Part shown: positions 1 through 7,204 of the stretch, piece after piece | How the letters are laid out: each line of letters begins with the position of its first letter | How positions within the stretch are numbered: position 1 is the stretch's first letter | Assembly (NCBI GenBank): GCA_947595415.1 | Contig: CANQER010000028.1 | Coordinates: 1-10,887 of the forward strand | From: an uncultured Bacilli bacterium | GTDB lineage: Bacteria > Bacillota_I > Bacilli_A > RF39 > UBA660 | Reading direction: 5' to 3' | Length of the DNA stretch: 10,887 bases | Notes under the pieces: generated by a model | The model's input: only the letters and a program-made list of their open reading frames with translations | Database searches by the model: none | Told to the model about the DNA's origin: nothing | Position numbers and translations under genes: made by a program

Positions 1-771
1 ACAGTATCATATACAGATGATTTACCAAAAAAGATAATAGTAAAACCAAATGTATATTCATGGAGAACTCAAAAAATAAATACATTTTTCCAAGCATTAT
101 ATAATTTTAATAGAGGATTAGATAGTCATATGATGAAAAATACAGAATGGGGAGCAGTGGCTTATTTATCTCATTCAAAATATGGAAAATATGGAAATAT
201 TAATTATACTACAGATTCAGAAAAAGAAGTATATATAAATAATTGTAGTAATTATGTAACAGGAATAGCAGGAGATAGTGCATCAGCTTCATATTCATCA
301 ACTACATGTACAGAAAATACATATAATACAAAACAAGGTCAAAAAGCAAGCACAACTGGTAATATAACAGGAGTCTATGATATGTCAGGTGGAGCATACG
401 AATATGTGGCAGGATATAGAAAAGGTTTAGATAGTACAAGATTAACTAATGGTGGATTCGACAGTGATCCAATAAAACAATATACAGAGTTAACAAAATA
501 TTTTGATGTTTATGAAGATACGAATAGTTTATCAAGTGACTATAGTACAAGAATATTAGGGGATGCCACAGGAGAGATGGGGCCACTTAATAGTAGTGGA
601 CGTAGTAGTTGGTATGACGATAGCGCTATCTTCGTCAACTCTAGTAACCCATGGTTCCAGCGTGGTGGTTACTATAATAACGTTAATAATGCTGGAGTGT
701 TTAGCTTCAGCACCAACAGTGGTTATTTCAACATCAACAACTCCACTCGCCTTGTATTATCTCCTAAATAA
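1..771 (+). CDS. Surface protein, C-terminal part, with FGE-sulfatase/C-type-lectin-like domain (5' end outside the window)
   Basis: The frame is open from base 1 and ends at TAA 769-771, so this is the C-terminal 256 residues of a longer protein. From about window-residue 47 it carries landmarks of a formylglycine-generating-enzyme/C-type-lectin-like fold: NTEWGAVAYLSHSKYG, then TGNITGVYDMSGGAYEYVAG, LGDATGEM, and a C-terminus of the form NPWFxRGG, AGVFSF, RLVLSP. From memory, domains of this pattern recur at the ends of exported proteins, often with pilin-like N-termini, in uncultured gut Bacilli. The fold is also used by variable proteins of diversity-generating retroelements for ligand display. 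No enzyme activity is implied. The last roughly 50 codons differ sharply in codon use (separate entry). An internal ATG at 130 is not the real start, because the conserved domain begins upstream of it. A terminator follows at 843-877. The domain call rests on motif recognition; the N-terminal domains and the anchor cannot be seen. Confidence 0.75.
   Translation, partial: TVSYTDDLPKKIIVKPNVYSWRTQKINTFFQALYNFNRGLDSHMMKNTEWGAVAYLSHSKYGKYGNINYTTDSEKEVYINNCSNYVTGIAGDSASASYSSTTCTENTYNTKQGQKASTTGNITGVYDMSGGAYEYVAGYRKGLDSTRLTNGGFDSDPIKQYTELTKYFDVYEDTNSLSSDYSTRILGDATGEMGPLNSSGRSSWYDDSAIFVNSSNPWFQRGGYYNNVNNAGVFSFSTNSGYFNINNSTRLVLSPK
610..762 (+). other. Candidate DGR variable region (C-ending codon block)
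   Basis: By hand count, 22 of the 56 codons from 601 to 768 end in C, against 8 of 200 in the preceding 600 bases. Asparagine is AAC in 7 of 10 cases here and AAT in all 16 cases upstream. The C-ending codons (AAC, GAC, AGC, ATC, GTC, TAC, TTC, ACC, TCC) can all be reached from AAC by changing only the adenines, which is the known signature of adenine-specific mutagenic retrohoming. They cluster where C-type-lectin DGR proteins vary, around NPWFxRGG and AGVFxF and before RLVL. Boundaries are approximate. No template repeat or reverse transcriptase is visible in the window, so a paralogue with atypical codon use is the main alternative. Confidence 0.5.
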
Positions 772-842
772 AAACCATTTATAACCTATCTTTGATTTAA
801 AAAGTAATTAACTAGATTAGTTCTAACACCTTAATTAAACAT

Positions 843-877
843 AAAATAGAAATAAAAACAATATTTCTATTTTTTTT
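843..877 (+). terminator. Rho-independent terminator
   Basis: A perfect 12-bp stem pairs 843-854 with 862-873 around a 7-base loop. Its 3' arm runs into an eight-base T tract at 870-877. It lies 72 bases after the stop of the first gene and ends that transcript. The stem is almost all A/T, and its A-rich 5' side mirrors the T tract, so it may also work weakly on the minus strand. The rest of the 772-929 gap shows no gene and no convincing promoter. Confidence 0.8.
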
Positions 878-929
878 AATTGTAAGTATTAATAAACATA
901 ATAAGTAAATAATAATAATGGTGATTTAG

Positions 930-2564
930 ATGATAAATGGTTATAAACTAAAAAACGATACCTTATATTTATATTTAGATATCAACTATGAATTTAGTCT
1001 ATTTGATAGTTCAAATAATAATAACTTGTACTATCAAATAAAAAAATATATCAACAATTTAAAAGATAAAATAAACTATAAAAAAATAGTCTTAGTAATA
1101 AATGGTGTAATGTTAACATCATTAGTTTTAAACAATATAGCTACTCTTCCATCATATAATATAAATTTGTATAAAGATAATTATAATAATATAACCTTAG
1201 TTAAAGAAAACGATATAAAACTAGTAAGTAATTATAACAGTAAAACTAAAATAAGTTATAAATTAAATTATAATAAAGTAACCTTAAATATAAAAAAAGT
1301 AAAAGATGCAGTAGGATATAGAATTTATCGATCATATGATAATAAAACCTATAAATTTATTGGAAGTACTAAAAGTTTAAGTTATACTGATACTAAACTA
1401 AAAATAAATCAAACTTATTACTATAAAGTAAAAGCTTATAAAATAGTAAAAGGAGAAAAAGTATATAGTTTAAACTCTAATATTGTTAAAGTAACTCCTA
1501 AATTAGATAAAGTAGGATTTAAAATTGAAAAAGTTAATAATAATACTATTAATATAAAAATAAACAAAGTAAAAAATGCAGTTGGTTATCAAATATATCG
1601 TTCTAGTAGTAAAGATAAAGGTTATAGTTTGATAAAAACAACAAAATCATTGAATTACCAAGATACAAAGTTAAAACAAAATAAAACCTATTATTATAAA
1701 ATAAGACCTTATGTATTAGTAAAAGGAAAAAAAGTATATGGATCTTTTAGTTTAGGAAGTTATAACATAAAAACACCTATAGTTACAATTTATAGAAGTA
1801 ATGGTAGTATTTTAAAAATCGAGTTAGAAAACTACCTAGTTGGGGTAGTCGCAGCTGAAATGCCAGCTAGTTTTGATATTGAAGCTTTAAAAGCTCAAGC
1901 AGTCGTAGCTAGAACTTATGCTTTAAAAAAAATAGAAGAAGGGGTAAAATTAACTGATACCACAGAAACTCAATGTTATATCGATAACGTTAAAATGAAA
2001 AGTATGTGGAAAGATGATTATAACTTTTATTACAATAAAGTAAAAGAAGCTGTTAGTAAGACAGCTGGAATAACTATAAAATATCAAAATAAATATATTG
2101 ATGCTCTTTACTTTTCTACTAGTAATGGTTATACAGAAGATGCTAGTAATGTTTGGGGAAATGATATACCTTATTTAAAAAGTGTTGATAGCTTGTGGGA
2201 TAAAGATGTAGCTGGTTATCAAAAACAAGTAACTATTAGTTTTAAAGATGTTTTAAAAAAAACAGGTGTTAAACTTACTAATGAATCTGTTGTTAAAGTA
2301 TTAAAAAGAAATGAATCTAATCGTGTAAGTGAGGTTTTATTAGGAGATAAAGTTTTTACTGGAAACAAACTTAGAAGTTTACTAGGACTTAGATCGAGTG
2401 ATTTTGATATTGTAGTTAAAAAAGATAATATCGTTATTACAACTAAAGGATATGGTCATGGGGTAGGAATGAGTCAATATGGAGCTCATATGATGGCTTT
2501 AAAAGGTTATAATTATAAAAATATCATTAATCATTACTATACTGGAGTAAGTATAAGTAAATAA
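930..2564 (+). CDS. SpoIID/LytB-domain peptidoglycan lytic protein with two FN3-like repeats
   Basis: This 544-residue protein should act on peptidoglycan outside the membrane. The C-terminal half (about 284-544) is a SpoIID/LytB domain: ENYLVGVVAAEMP carries the expected catalytic glutamate (E310), followed by EALKAQAVVARTYAL, YFSTSNGYTEDASNVWG, and a terminal GYGHGVGMSQYGAH (H510). C349 in TETQCYID may be structural. SpoIID enzymes are lytic transglycosylases acting on glycan strands, known from sporulation; related domains occur outside sporulation. Before it lie two similar beta-rich repeats (about 107-191 and 193-283), each with a VGY.IYRS motif and a TYYYK motif, read as fibronectin type III modules. 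There is no N-terminal signal peptide. Instead a single hydrophobic stretch at about 53-67, preceded by lysines, suggests a short cytoplasmic head and one membrane anchor. The start follows GGTGAT at 920-925. No sporulation genes are visible nearby, so a role in cell-wall remodelling or division is inferred. Confidence 0.88.
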   Translation: MINGYKLKNDTLYLYLDINYEFSLFDSSNNNNLYYQIKKYINNLKDKINYKKIVLVINGVMLTSLVLNNIATLPSYNINLYKDNYNNITLVKENDIKLVSNYNSKTKISYKLNYNKVTLNIKKVKDAVGYRIYRSYDNKTYKFIGSTKSLSYTDTKLKINQTYYYKVKAYKIVKGEKVYSLNSNIVKVTPKLDKVGFKIEKVNNNTINIKINKVKNAVGYQIYRSSSKDKGYSLIKTTKSLNYQDTKLKQNKTYYYKIRPYVLVKGKKVYGSFSLGSYNIKTPIVTIYRSNGSILKIELENYLVGVVAAEMPASFDIEALKAQAVVARTYALKKIEEGVKLTDTTETQCYIDNVKMKSMWKDDYNFYYNKVKEAVSKTAGITIKYQNKYIDALYFSTSNGYTEDASNVWGNDIPYLKSVDSLWDKDVAGYQKQVTISFKDVLKKTGVKLTNESVVKVLKRNESNRVSEVLLGDKVFTGNKLRSLLGLRSSDFDIVVKKDNIVITTKGYGHGVGMSQYGAHMMALKGYNYKNIINHYYTGVSISK

Positions 2565-2586
2565 GAAAATCTAAACTTCTTAAATG

Positions 2587-2595
2587 TGGTATAAT
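2587..2595 (+). promoter_or_regulatory. Possible extended -10 element before the recombinase gene
   Basis: TGGTATAAT at 2587-2595 matches an extended -10 hexamer perfectly, but no good -35 is visible 16-18 bases upstream. A start site about seven bases downstream would fall near 2602, on the ribosome binding site, giving a leader of only about nine bases. That makes it a weak promoter candidate. Read-through from the upstream gene is the alternative. Confidence 0.35.
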
Positions 2596-2601
2596 AATAG
2601 T

Positions 2602-2607
2602 GGTGAT
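2602..2607 (+). promoter_or_regulatory. Ribosome binding site that fixes the recombinase start at 2611
   Basis: GGTGAT matches the anti-Shine-Dalgarno extension (AGGAGGTGAT) and sits three bases before ATG 2611. The in-frame ATG at 2584 has no such site and would place the ribosome binding site inside the coding sequence. Confidence 0.75.
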
Positions 2608-2610
2608 AAT

Positions 2611-3474
2611 ATGGATTATGTAAAAAAATATGAAGATTATCTAACATATGAAAAAAATTATTCTAAAAATACAGTAATTAGTTATTTAGATGACTTAAAA
2701 GTATTTGAAACATATTTAAAAGGTAAAAATATATCGTTTTTAAATTGTGATTTTGAAACTATTTATGATTATATGAATTATTTGAGTAAACTAAAATATT
2801 CTAATAAATCAATATCAAGAAATATAAGTTGTCTTAGAAGTTTTTATAAGTATTTAACTAAAGAAGGATATATTAAAGAAAATCCTATGTTATTAGTATC
2901 TAATCCTAAGGTTGAAAAAAAACTACCAAAATACTTAAATGTTATTGAAATAGAAGATATACTTGATAGTATTGATCAAAATACCAAATTAGGTCTTCGT
3001 GATAAATTAATAGTTGAACTTTTGTATTCAACTGGAATAAGAGTTAGTGAGTTAGTTAATATAAAAGTAAATGATATTAATTTAAGTGAAAAAAAAATAA
3101 TCATTAAAGGTAAGGGTAATAAAGAAAGAGTAGTTTTATTTGGTAGTAATTGTTATAACTTATTAAATTCTTATTTAAAGGATCACAATCATGAATATTT
3201 AATATTAAACAGTAGAGATAATAAAATTACAGATAGAGGAATTAGGGTTATAATTGATAAAATAATAGCTAATAGTTCTGTAAAGTTAAAAATAAGTCCT
3301 CATGTTTTAAGACATACTTTCGCAACTCATATGTTAAATGAAGGGGCTGATTTAATAACAGTAAAAGATTTACTTGGTCATGAGAGTTTAGCTACTACTC
3401 AGATTTATACTCATGTTTCAAATGAAAGACTTAGAAATGTGTATTTAAAATGTCATCCAAGAAGTCGAAAATAG
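2611..3474 (+). CDS. Xer-type site-specific tyrosine recombinase (XerC/XerD family)
   Basis: This 287-residue protein has the normal Xer length. Residues 1 to about 90 form the SAM-like core-binding domain (YLTYEKNYSKNTVISYLDDL). From about 105 the catalytic domain shows the full active site: R144 in TGIRVSEL, K168 in KGKGNKERVV, H231 and R234 in HVLRHTFATHML, H257 in LLGHESLATTQ, and nucleophile Y266 in IYTHVS. Xer proteins resolve chromosome dimers at dif during division by forming a transient phosphotyrosyl link to DNA. XerC cannot be told from XerD by eye, and I see no dif site in the window. ATG 2611 is preferred over the in-frame ATG at 2584. The gene lies 46 bases after the SpoIID-type gene on the same strand. 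Single-copy housekeeping function is more likely than a phage integrase, because there are no phage or excisionase genes nearby. Confidence 0.92.
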   Translation: MDYVKKYEDYLTYEKNYSKNTVISYLDDLKVFETYLKGKNISFLNCDFETIYDYMNYLSKLKYSNKSISRNISCLRSFYKYLTKEGYIKENPMLLVSNPKVEKKLPKYLNVIEIEDILDSIDQNTKLGLRDKLIVELLYSTGIRVSELVNIKVNDINLSEKKIIIKGKGNKERVVLFGSNCYNLLNSYLKDHNHEYLILNSRDNKITDRGIRVIIDKIIANSSVKLKISPHVLRHTFATHMLNEGADLITVKDLLGHESLATTQIYTHVSNERLRNVYLKCHPRSRK

Positions 3475-3506
3475 TTGTCAAAAATTGTCAAGAAATATGG
3501 GAAATA

Positions 3507-3535
3507 TTGATATAAAAACAAGGTTTTGATATAAT
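3507..3535 (+). promoter_or_regulatory. SigA-type promoter of ppdK operon
   Basis: TTGATA at 3507-3512 and TATAAT at 3530-3535 are separated by exactly 17 bases, and TGA before the -10 gives an extended -10. Transcription should start near 3542, just before the AGGAGG ribosome binding site at 3546-3551, so the leader is about 15 bases and has no room for a riboswitch. Confidence 0.8.
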
Positions 3536-3557
3536 TTATATAGTTAGGAGGATATAA

Positions 3558-6182
3558 ATGAAATACGTTTATAGTTTTAATGAAGGTAATAAAGATATGA
3601 GAGAATTACTTGGGGGTAAGGGAGCTAATTTAGCTGAAATGATGAATATTGGTCTTCCTGTACCAGATGGTTTTACTATTACAACAGAAGCTTGTAATAA
3701 GTATTATGAAAATAATAAAGTAATAAGTGATGAAATAATAAAAGAGATTTTCGATAATATTTCTAGTTTGGAAAATAGAACTGGGAAAAAAATGGGAAAT
3801 AAGGAAAATCCTTTATTGGTATCTGTTAGAAGTGGTTCTAGAGCTAGTATGCCTGGAATGATGGATACCATTTTAAACTTAGGTTTAAACGATGAAATAG
3901 CTGCATCTTTAGAAAGTAGTAATAAAAGATTTGTCTATGATTCATATAGAAGACTTATTCAAATGTTTGCTGATGTAGTTAAAGGGTATCCAAAATCAAA
4001 ATTCGAACGTTTATTAGATGAATATAAAAATAACAAAAATGTTAAATATGATACTGAACTTGATAGTGAAGATATGTATAATATCACAATGGAGTTTAAA
4101 AAAATCTATAAAGATTTAGCTGGTAGTGATTTTCCTCAAGATCCAAAAGAACAACTTTTAGAAGCTGTTATGGCTGTTTTTAGGTCTTGGATGAATGAAA
4201 GAGCTATAGTTTATAGAAGAATGAATAATATTCCAACTTCATGGGGAACAGCTGTTAATGTTCAAGAAATGGTTTATGGTAATATGGGTGATACTTCTTT
4301 AACAGGAGTTGCTTTTACACGTAATCCTGCTACAGGGGAAAATAAACTTTATGGGGAATATTTAATCAATGCTCAAGGAGAAGATGTAGTAGCAGGTATT
4401 AGAACTCCACAATCTATTGATACATTAGAAACTTTGATGCCAGATATTTATAATGAATTTAAAGATATTGCTAAGAAATTAGAAAATCATTATTTAGATA
4501 TGCAAGATATGGAATTTACTGTTGAAAATGGGAAATTGTATATGCTTCAAACTAGAAATGGTAAAAGAACTGCTAAAGCAGCTATTAAAATTGCTGTTAG
4601 TCTAGTAAATGAAGGCTTGATAAGTAAAGAAGATGCAATATTAAAAGTTGAATCTAATCAATTAGATCAATTATTACATCCTAGTTTTGATAATGACGAT
4701 TTAAAAAATCATAAACTTATTACAACAGGACTAGCTGCTTCACCTGGTGCAGCAACAGGAAAGATATATTTTAATGCTGAAGATGTGTTTAATGCTAAAC
4801 AAAATGGTGGAAAATGTTTACTTGTAAGACTTGAAACATCTCCTGAAGATATTGAAGGAATGAATAATTCTGTAGGTATTTTAACTGTAAGAGGAGGAAT
4901 GACTTCTCATGCAGCTGTTGTAGCTAGAGGAATGGGAAAATGTTGTGTAAGTGGTTGTGGTGATTTAGTTATTGATGAAGTAAATAAAACGATTACTACT
5001 AAAGATAATGTAGTTTATCACGAAGGAGATTATTTATCAATTGATGGATCTACTGGTAATGTTTATGAAGGGAAAGTAAAAACAACTGATCAAATTATTA
5101 GTGGTGATTTTGAACTATTTATGAGTTGGGCAGATAGCTTTAGAAGATTAAAAGTAAGAGCTAATGCTGATAATCCTAAAGATGCTTTAACTGCTTATAA
5201 TTTTAAAGCTGAAGGTATTGGTTTATGTAGAACAGAGCATATGTTTTTTGAAGAAAGTCGTATTTTTGCAGTAAGACAGATGATTGTATCTGAGACTTTA
5301 GAACAAAGAAAGGAAGCTTTAAATAAAATTTTACCAATGCAACAAAAGGATTTTGAGGATTTGTTTAGAACTATGAAAGGTCTTCCTGTAACTATTCGTT
5401 ATCTAGATCCACCACTACATGAATTTTTACCTCATACAGATGAAGAAATTAAACCTTTAGCTGATAGTTTAAATATGAGTTTTGCTAGTTTAAAAGAACG
5501 TATTGAGTCTTTAAAAGAGTTTAATCCAATGATGGGTCATCGTGGTTGTAGACTTGCTATTACCTATCCTGAAATTGCTGTTATGCAAACTAAAGCTATA
5601 TTTAATGCAGCGATAAACGTTTATAAAGAAGGGTTAAAAGTTGAACCTGAAATTATGATACCTCTAGTAGGTGATGTTAATGAACTTAAGTATTTACGAA
5701 AGATAATTACTGACGAAGCTTCTTTAATATTTAAAGAAAATAATATAAATATACCTTATAAAATAGGAACTATGATTGAAATACCAAGAGCTTGTTTAGT
5801 AGCTGATGAAATAGCTCAAGAAGCAGAATTCTTTAGTTTTGGAACTAATGATTTAACTCAACTAGGTTATGGTTTTTCTAGAGATGATGCTTCTAAATTC
5901 TTAAACGATTATTATAAAAAAGGTATTTTTGAACAAGATCCTTTTAATCGATTAGATCAAAAAGGTATTGGTAAGTTAGTTTCTATCGCAGCTAGTAAAG
6001 GTAGAGAAGTAAGAAAAGATATTAAACTTGGTATATGTGGTGAACATGGAGGGGAAGAATCTAGTATCGAATTCTGTCATAATATTGGACTTGACTATGT
6101 ATCTTGTTCACCATATCGTATTCCAATTGCGCGTCTTGCTGCAGCAAAAGCTGCTATACGTGAAAAAAATAACATTAAATAG
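3558..6182 (+). CDS. ppdK: Pyruvate, phosphate dikinase
   Basis: PPDK interconverts ATP, phosphate and pyruvate with AMP, PPi and PEP. In fermentative bacteria it often runs toward pyruvate and ATP in glycolysis. The 874 residues match the usual bacterial length. The N-terminal ATP-grasp region (1 to about 340) opens with GGKGANLAEM and has the conserved loop RSGSRASMPGMMDT at 91-104. The swivelling phosphohistidine domain (about 385-510) contains GGMTSHAAVVARGMG, with the phosphorylated histidine at 451. The C-terminal PEP/pyruvate barrel includes IGLCRTEHMFF, MGHRGCRL, FFSFGTNDLTQL and ICGEHGG, whose C827 is the expected proton-transfer cysteine. All key residues are present. AGGAGG lies six bases before the ATG. 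It is the first gene of a likely four-gene operon, and the bile salt hydrolase gene starts 18 bases after its stop. No PPDK regulatory kinase/phosphorylase gene is adjacent. Confidence 0.97.
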   Translation: MKYVYSFNEGNKDMRELLGGKGANLAEMMNIGLPVPDGFTITTEACNKYYENNKVISDEIIKEIFDNISSLENRTGKKMGNKENPLLVSVRSGSRASMPGMMDTILNLGLNDEIAASLESSNKRFVYDSYRRLIQMFADVVKGYPKSKFERLLDEYKNNKNVKYDTELDSEDMYNITMEFKKIYKDLAGSDFPQDPKEQLLEAVMAVFRSWMNERAIVYRRMNNIPTSWGTAVNVQEMVYGNMGDTSLTGVAFTRNPATGENKLYGEYLINAQGEDVVAGIRTPQSIDTLETLMPDIYNEFKDIAKKLENHYLDMQDMEFTVENGKLYMLQTRNGKRTAKAAIKIAVSLVNEGLISKEDAILKVESNQLDQLLHPSFDNDDLKNHKLITTGLAASPGAATGKIYFNAEDVFNAKQNGGKCLLVRLETSPEDIEGMNNSVGILTVRGGMTSHAAVVARGMGKCCVSGCGDLVIDEVNKTITTKDNVVYHEGDYLSIDGSTGNVYEGKVKTTDQIISGDFELFMSWADSFRRLKVRANADNPKDALTAYNFKAEGIGLCRTEHMFFEESRIFAVRQMIVSETLEQRKEALNKILPMQQKDFEDLFRTMKGLPVTIRYLDPPLHEFLPHTDEEIKPLADSLNMSFASLKERIESLKEFNPMMGHRGCRLAITYPEIAVMQTKAIFNAAINVYKEGLKVEPEIMIPLVGDVNELKYLRKIITDEASLIFKENNINIPYKIGTMIEIPRACLVADEIAQEAEFFSFGTNDLTQLGYGFSRDDASKFLNDYYKKGIFEQDPFNRLDQKGIGKLVSIAASKGREVRKDIKLGICGEHGGEESSIEFCHNIGLDYVSCSPYRIPIARLAAAKAAIREKNNIK

Positions 6183-6200
6183 TATAAGGAAGGTAATATT

Positions 6201-7175
6201 ATGTGTACTGCAATAACTTATAATACAAAAGATCATTATTTTGGAAGAAATTTAGATTTAGAATACTCATATAAAGAAACTGTTACGATAACTCCTAGAA
6301 ATTATCATTTTAAGTTTAGAAAAGTAAATGATATTAATAAACATTATGCAATTATTGGTATGGCATATGTAGAAGATAATTATCCTCTTTATTACGATGC
6401 GATTAATGAAAAAGGTTTAGGTATGGCAGGGTTAAATTTCCCTAGTAATGCAGATTACAAAAATGAGTTAAGTGATAAAGATAATATTGCTCCTTTTGAA
6501 TTTATTCCTTGGGTTTTATCACAATGTAGTAATATTTTAGAAGTTAAAGACTTATTAAGTAGAATAAATTTAGTTAATTTGAATTTTAGTGATAAATTAC
6601 CAGTTTCACCCTTACATTGGATAATTGCTGATAAAAATGAAGCTATCACAATTGAATGTGTAAAAGATGGTTTAAAAATATATGATAATAAAGTAGGTGT
6701 TTTAACAAATAATCCAACCTTTGATATTCATATGTTTAATTTAAATAACTACATGAGTTTATCAATAGAACAACCAAACAATAATTTTTCTAAAAAATTG
6801 GATCTTCAAACTTATAGTAGAGGTATGGGAGCGTTAGGGTTACCTGGAGATTTATCATCTGCTTCAAGATTTGTGAAAGCAACATTTACCAAAATGAATT
6901 CTTTGTCAGGTAATTCTGAATCTGAAAGTATTAGTCAATTTTTTCATATTTTAGGTTCAGTTGATCAACAAAGAGGTTGTGTTCATATGGGTGATGATAA
7001 GTATGAAATAACTATTTATGGTTCTTGTTGTAATATGGATAAAGGAATATATTATTATAAAACTTACGAAAATAGTCAAATTACAGGTGTTAATATGTAT
7101 AATGAAGATCTTGATAGTAGTAATTTAATAAGTTACGATTTGATTAAGGGTCAACAAATACTAATGCAAAACTAA
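6201..7175 (+). CDS. bsh: Bile salt hydrolase (choloylglycine hydrolase, Ntn family)
   Basis: This enzyme cleaves the amide bond of glycine- or taurine-conjugated bile salts and acts in the cytoplasm; there is no signal peptide. Its 324 residues fit the family. The protein begins MCTAITY, so after loss of Met1 the nucleophile is Cys2. FGRNLDLEYSY supplies R16 and D19, GMAGLNFP supplies N79, VLTNNPTFD supplies N171, and LSSASRFVKATF supplies R223; together these are the known catalytic and oxyanion set of bile salt hydrolases. The later stretch with YSRGMGALGLPGD, SQFFHILGSV and YGSCCNMDKGIYYY closely resembles true bile salt hydrolases. Penicillin V acylase is the nearest alternative and less likely. 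AAGGAAGG at 6186-6193 is the ribosome binding site. The 18-base gap after ppdK, with no terminator, implies co-transcription. The gene argues for life in an animal intestine. Confidence 0.93.
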   Translation: MCTAITYNTKDHYFGRNLDLEYSYKETVTITPRNYHFKFRKVNDINKHYAIIGMAYVEDNYPLYYDAINEKGLGMAGLNFPSNADYKNELSDKDNIAPFEFIPWVLSQCSNILEVKDLLSRINLVNLNFSDKLPVSPLHWIIADKNEAITIECVKDGLKIYDNKVGVLTNNPTFDIHMFNLNNYMSLSIEQPNNNFSKKLDLQTYSRGMGALGLPGDLSSASRFVKATFTKMNSLSGNSESESISQFFHILGSVDQQRGCVHMGDDKYEITIYGSCCNMDKGIYYYKTYENSQITGVNMYNEDLDSSNLISYDLIKGQQILMQN

Positions 7176-7204
7176 TTATATAATTTAGAAAAATAGGTGA
7201 TAAA

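Noticed and set aside
563..784. Open frame overlapping the end of the first gene in another frame
   Set aside because: It lies across the conserved domain of the real gene and has no ribosome binding site; its composition is explained by the C-rich block.
2584..2610. Upstream in-frame start for the recombinase
   Set aside because: It overlaps the extended -10 and would put the GGTGAT ribosome binding site inside the gene; ATG 2611 begins at the usual Xer N-terminus.
3475..3506. Terminator after the recombinase gene
   Set aside because: No stem followed by a T tract is present in this gap; transcription may run through to ppdK.
6028..6216. Open frame inside the 3' end of ppdK, and minus-strand frames at 6455-6649 and 8480-8686
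   Set aside because: All are shadows of well-supported genes on the plus strand, without ribosome binding sites or recognisable protein features.
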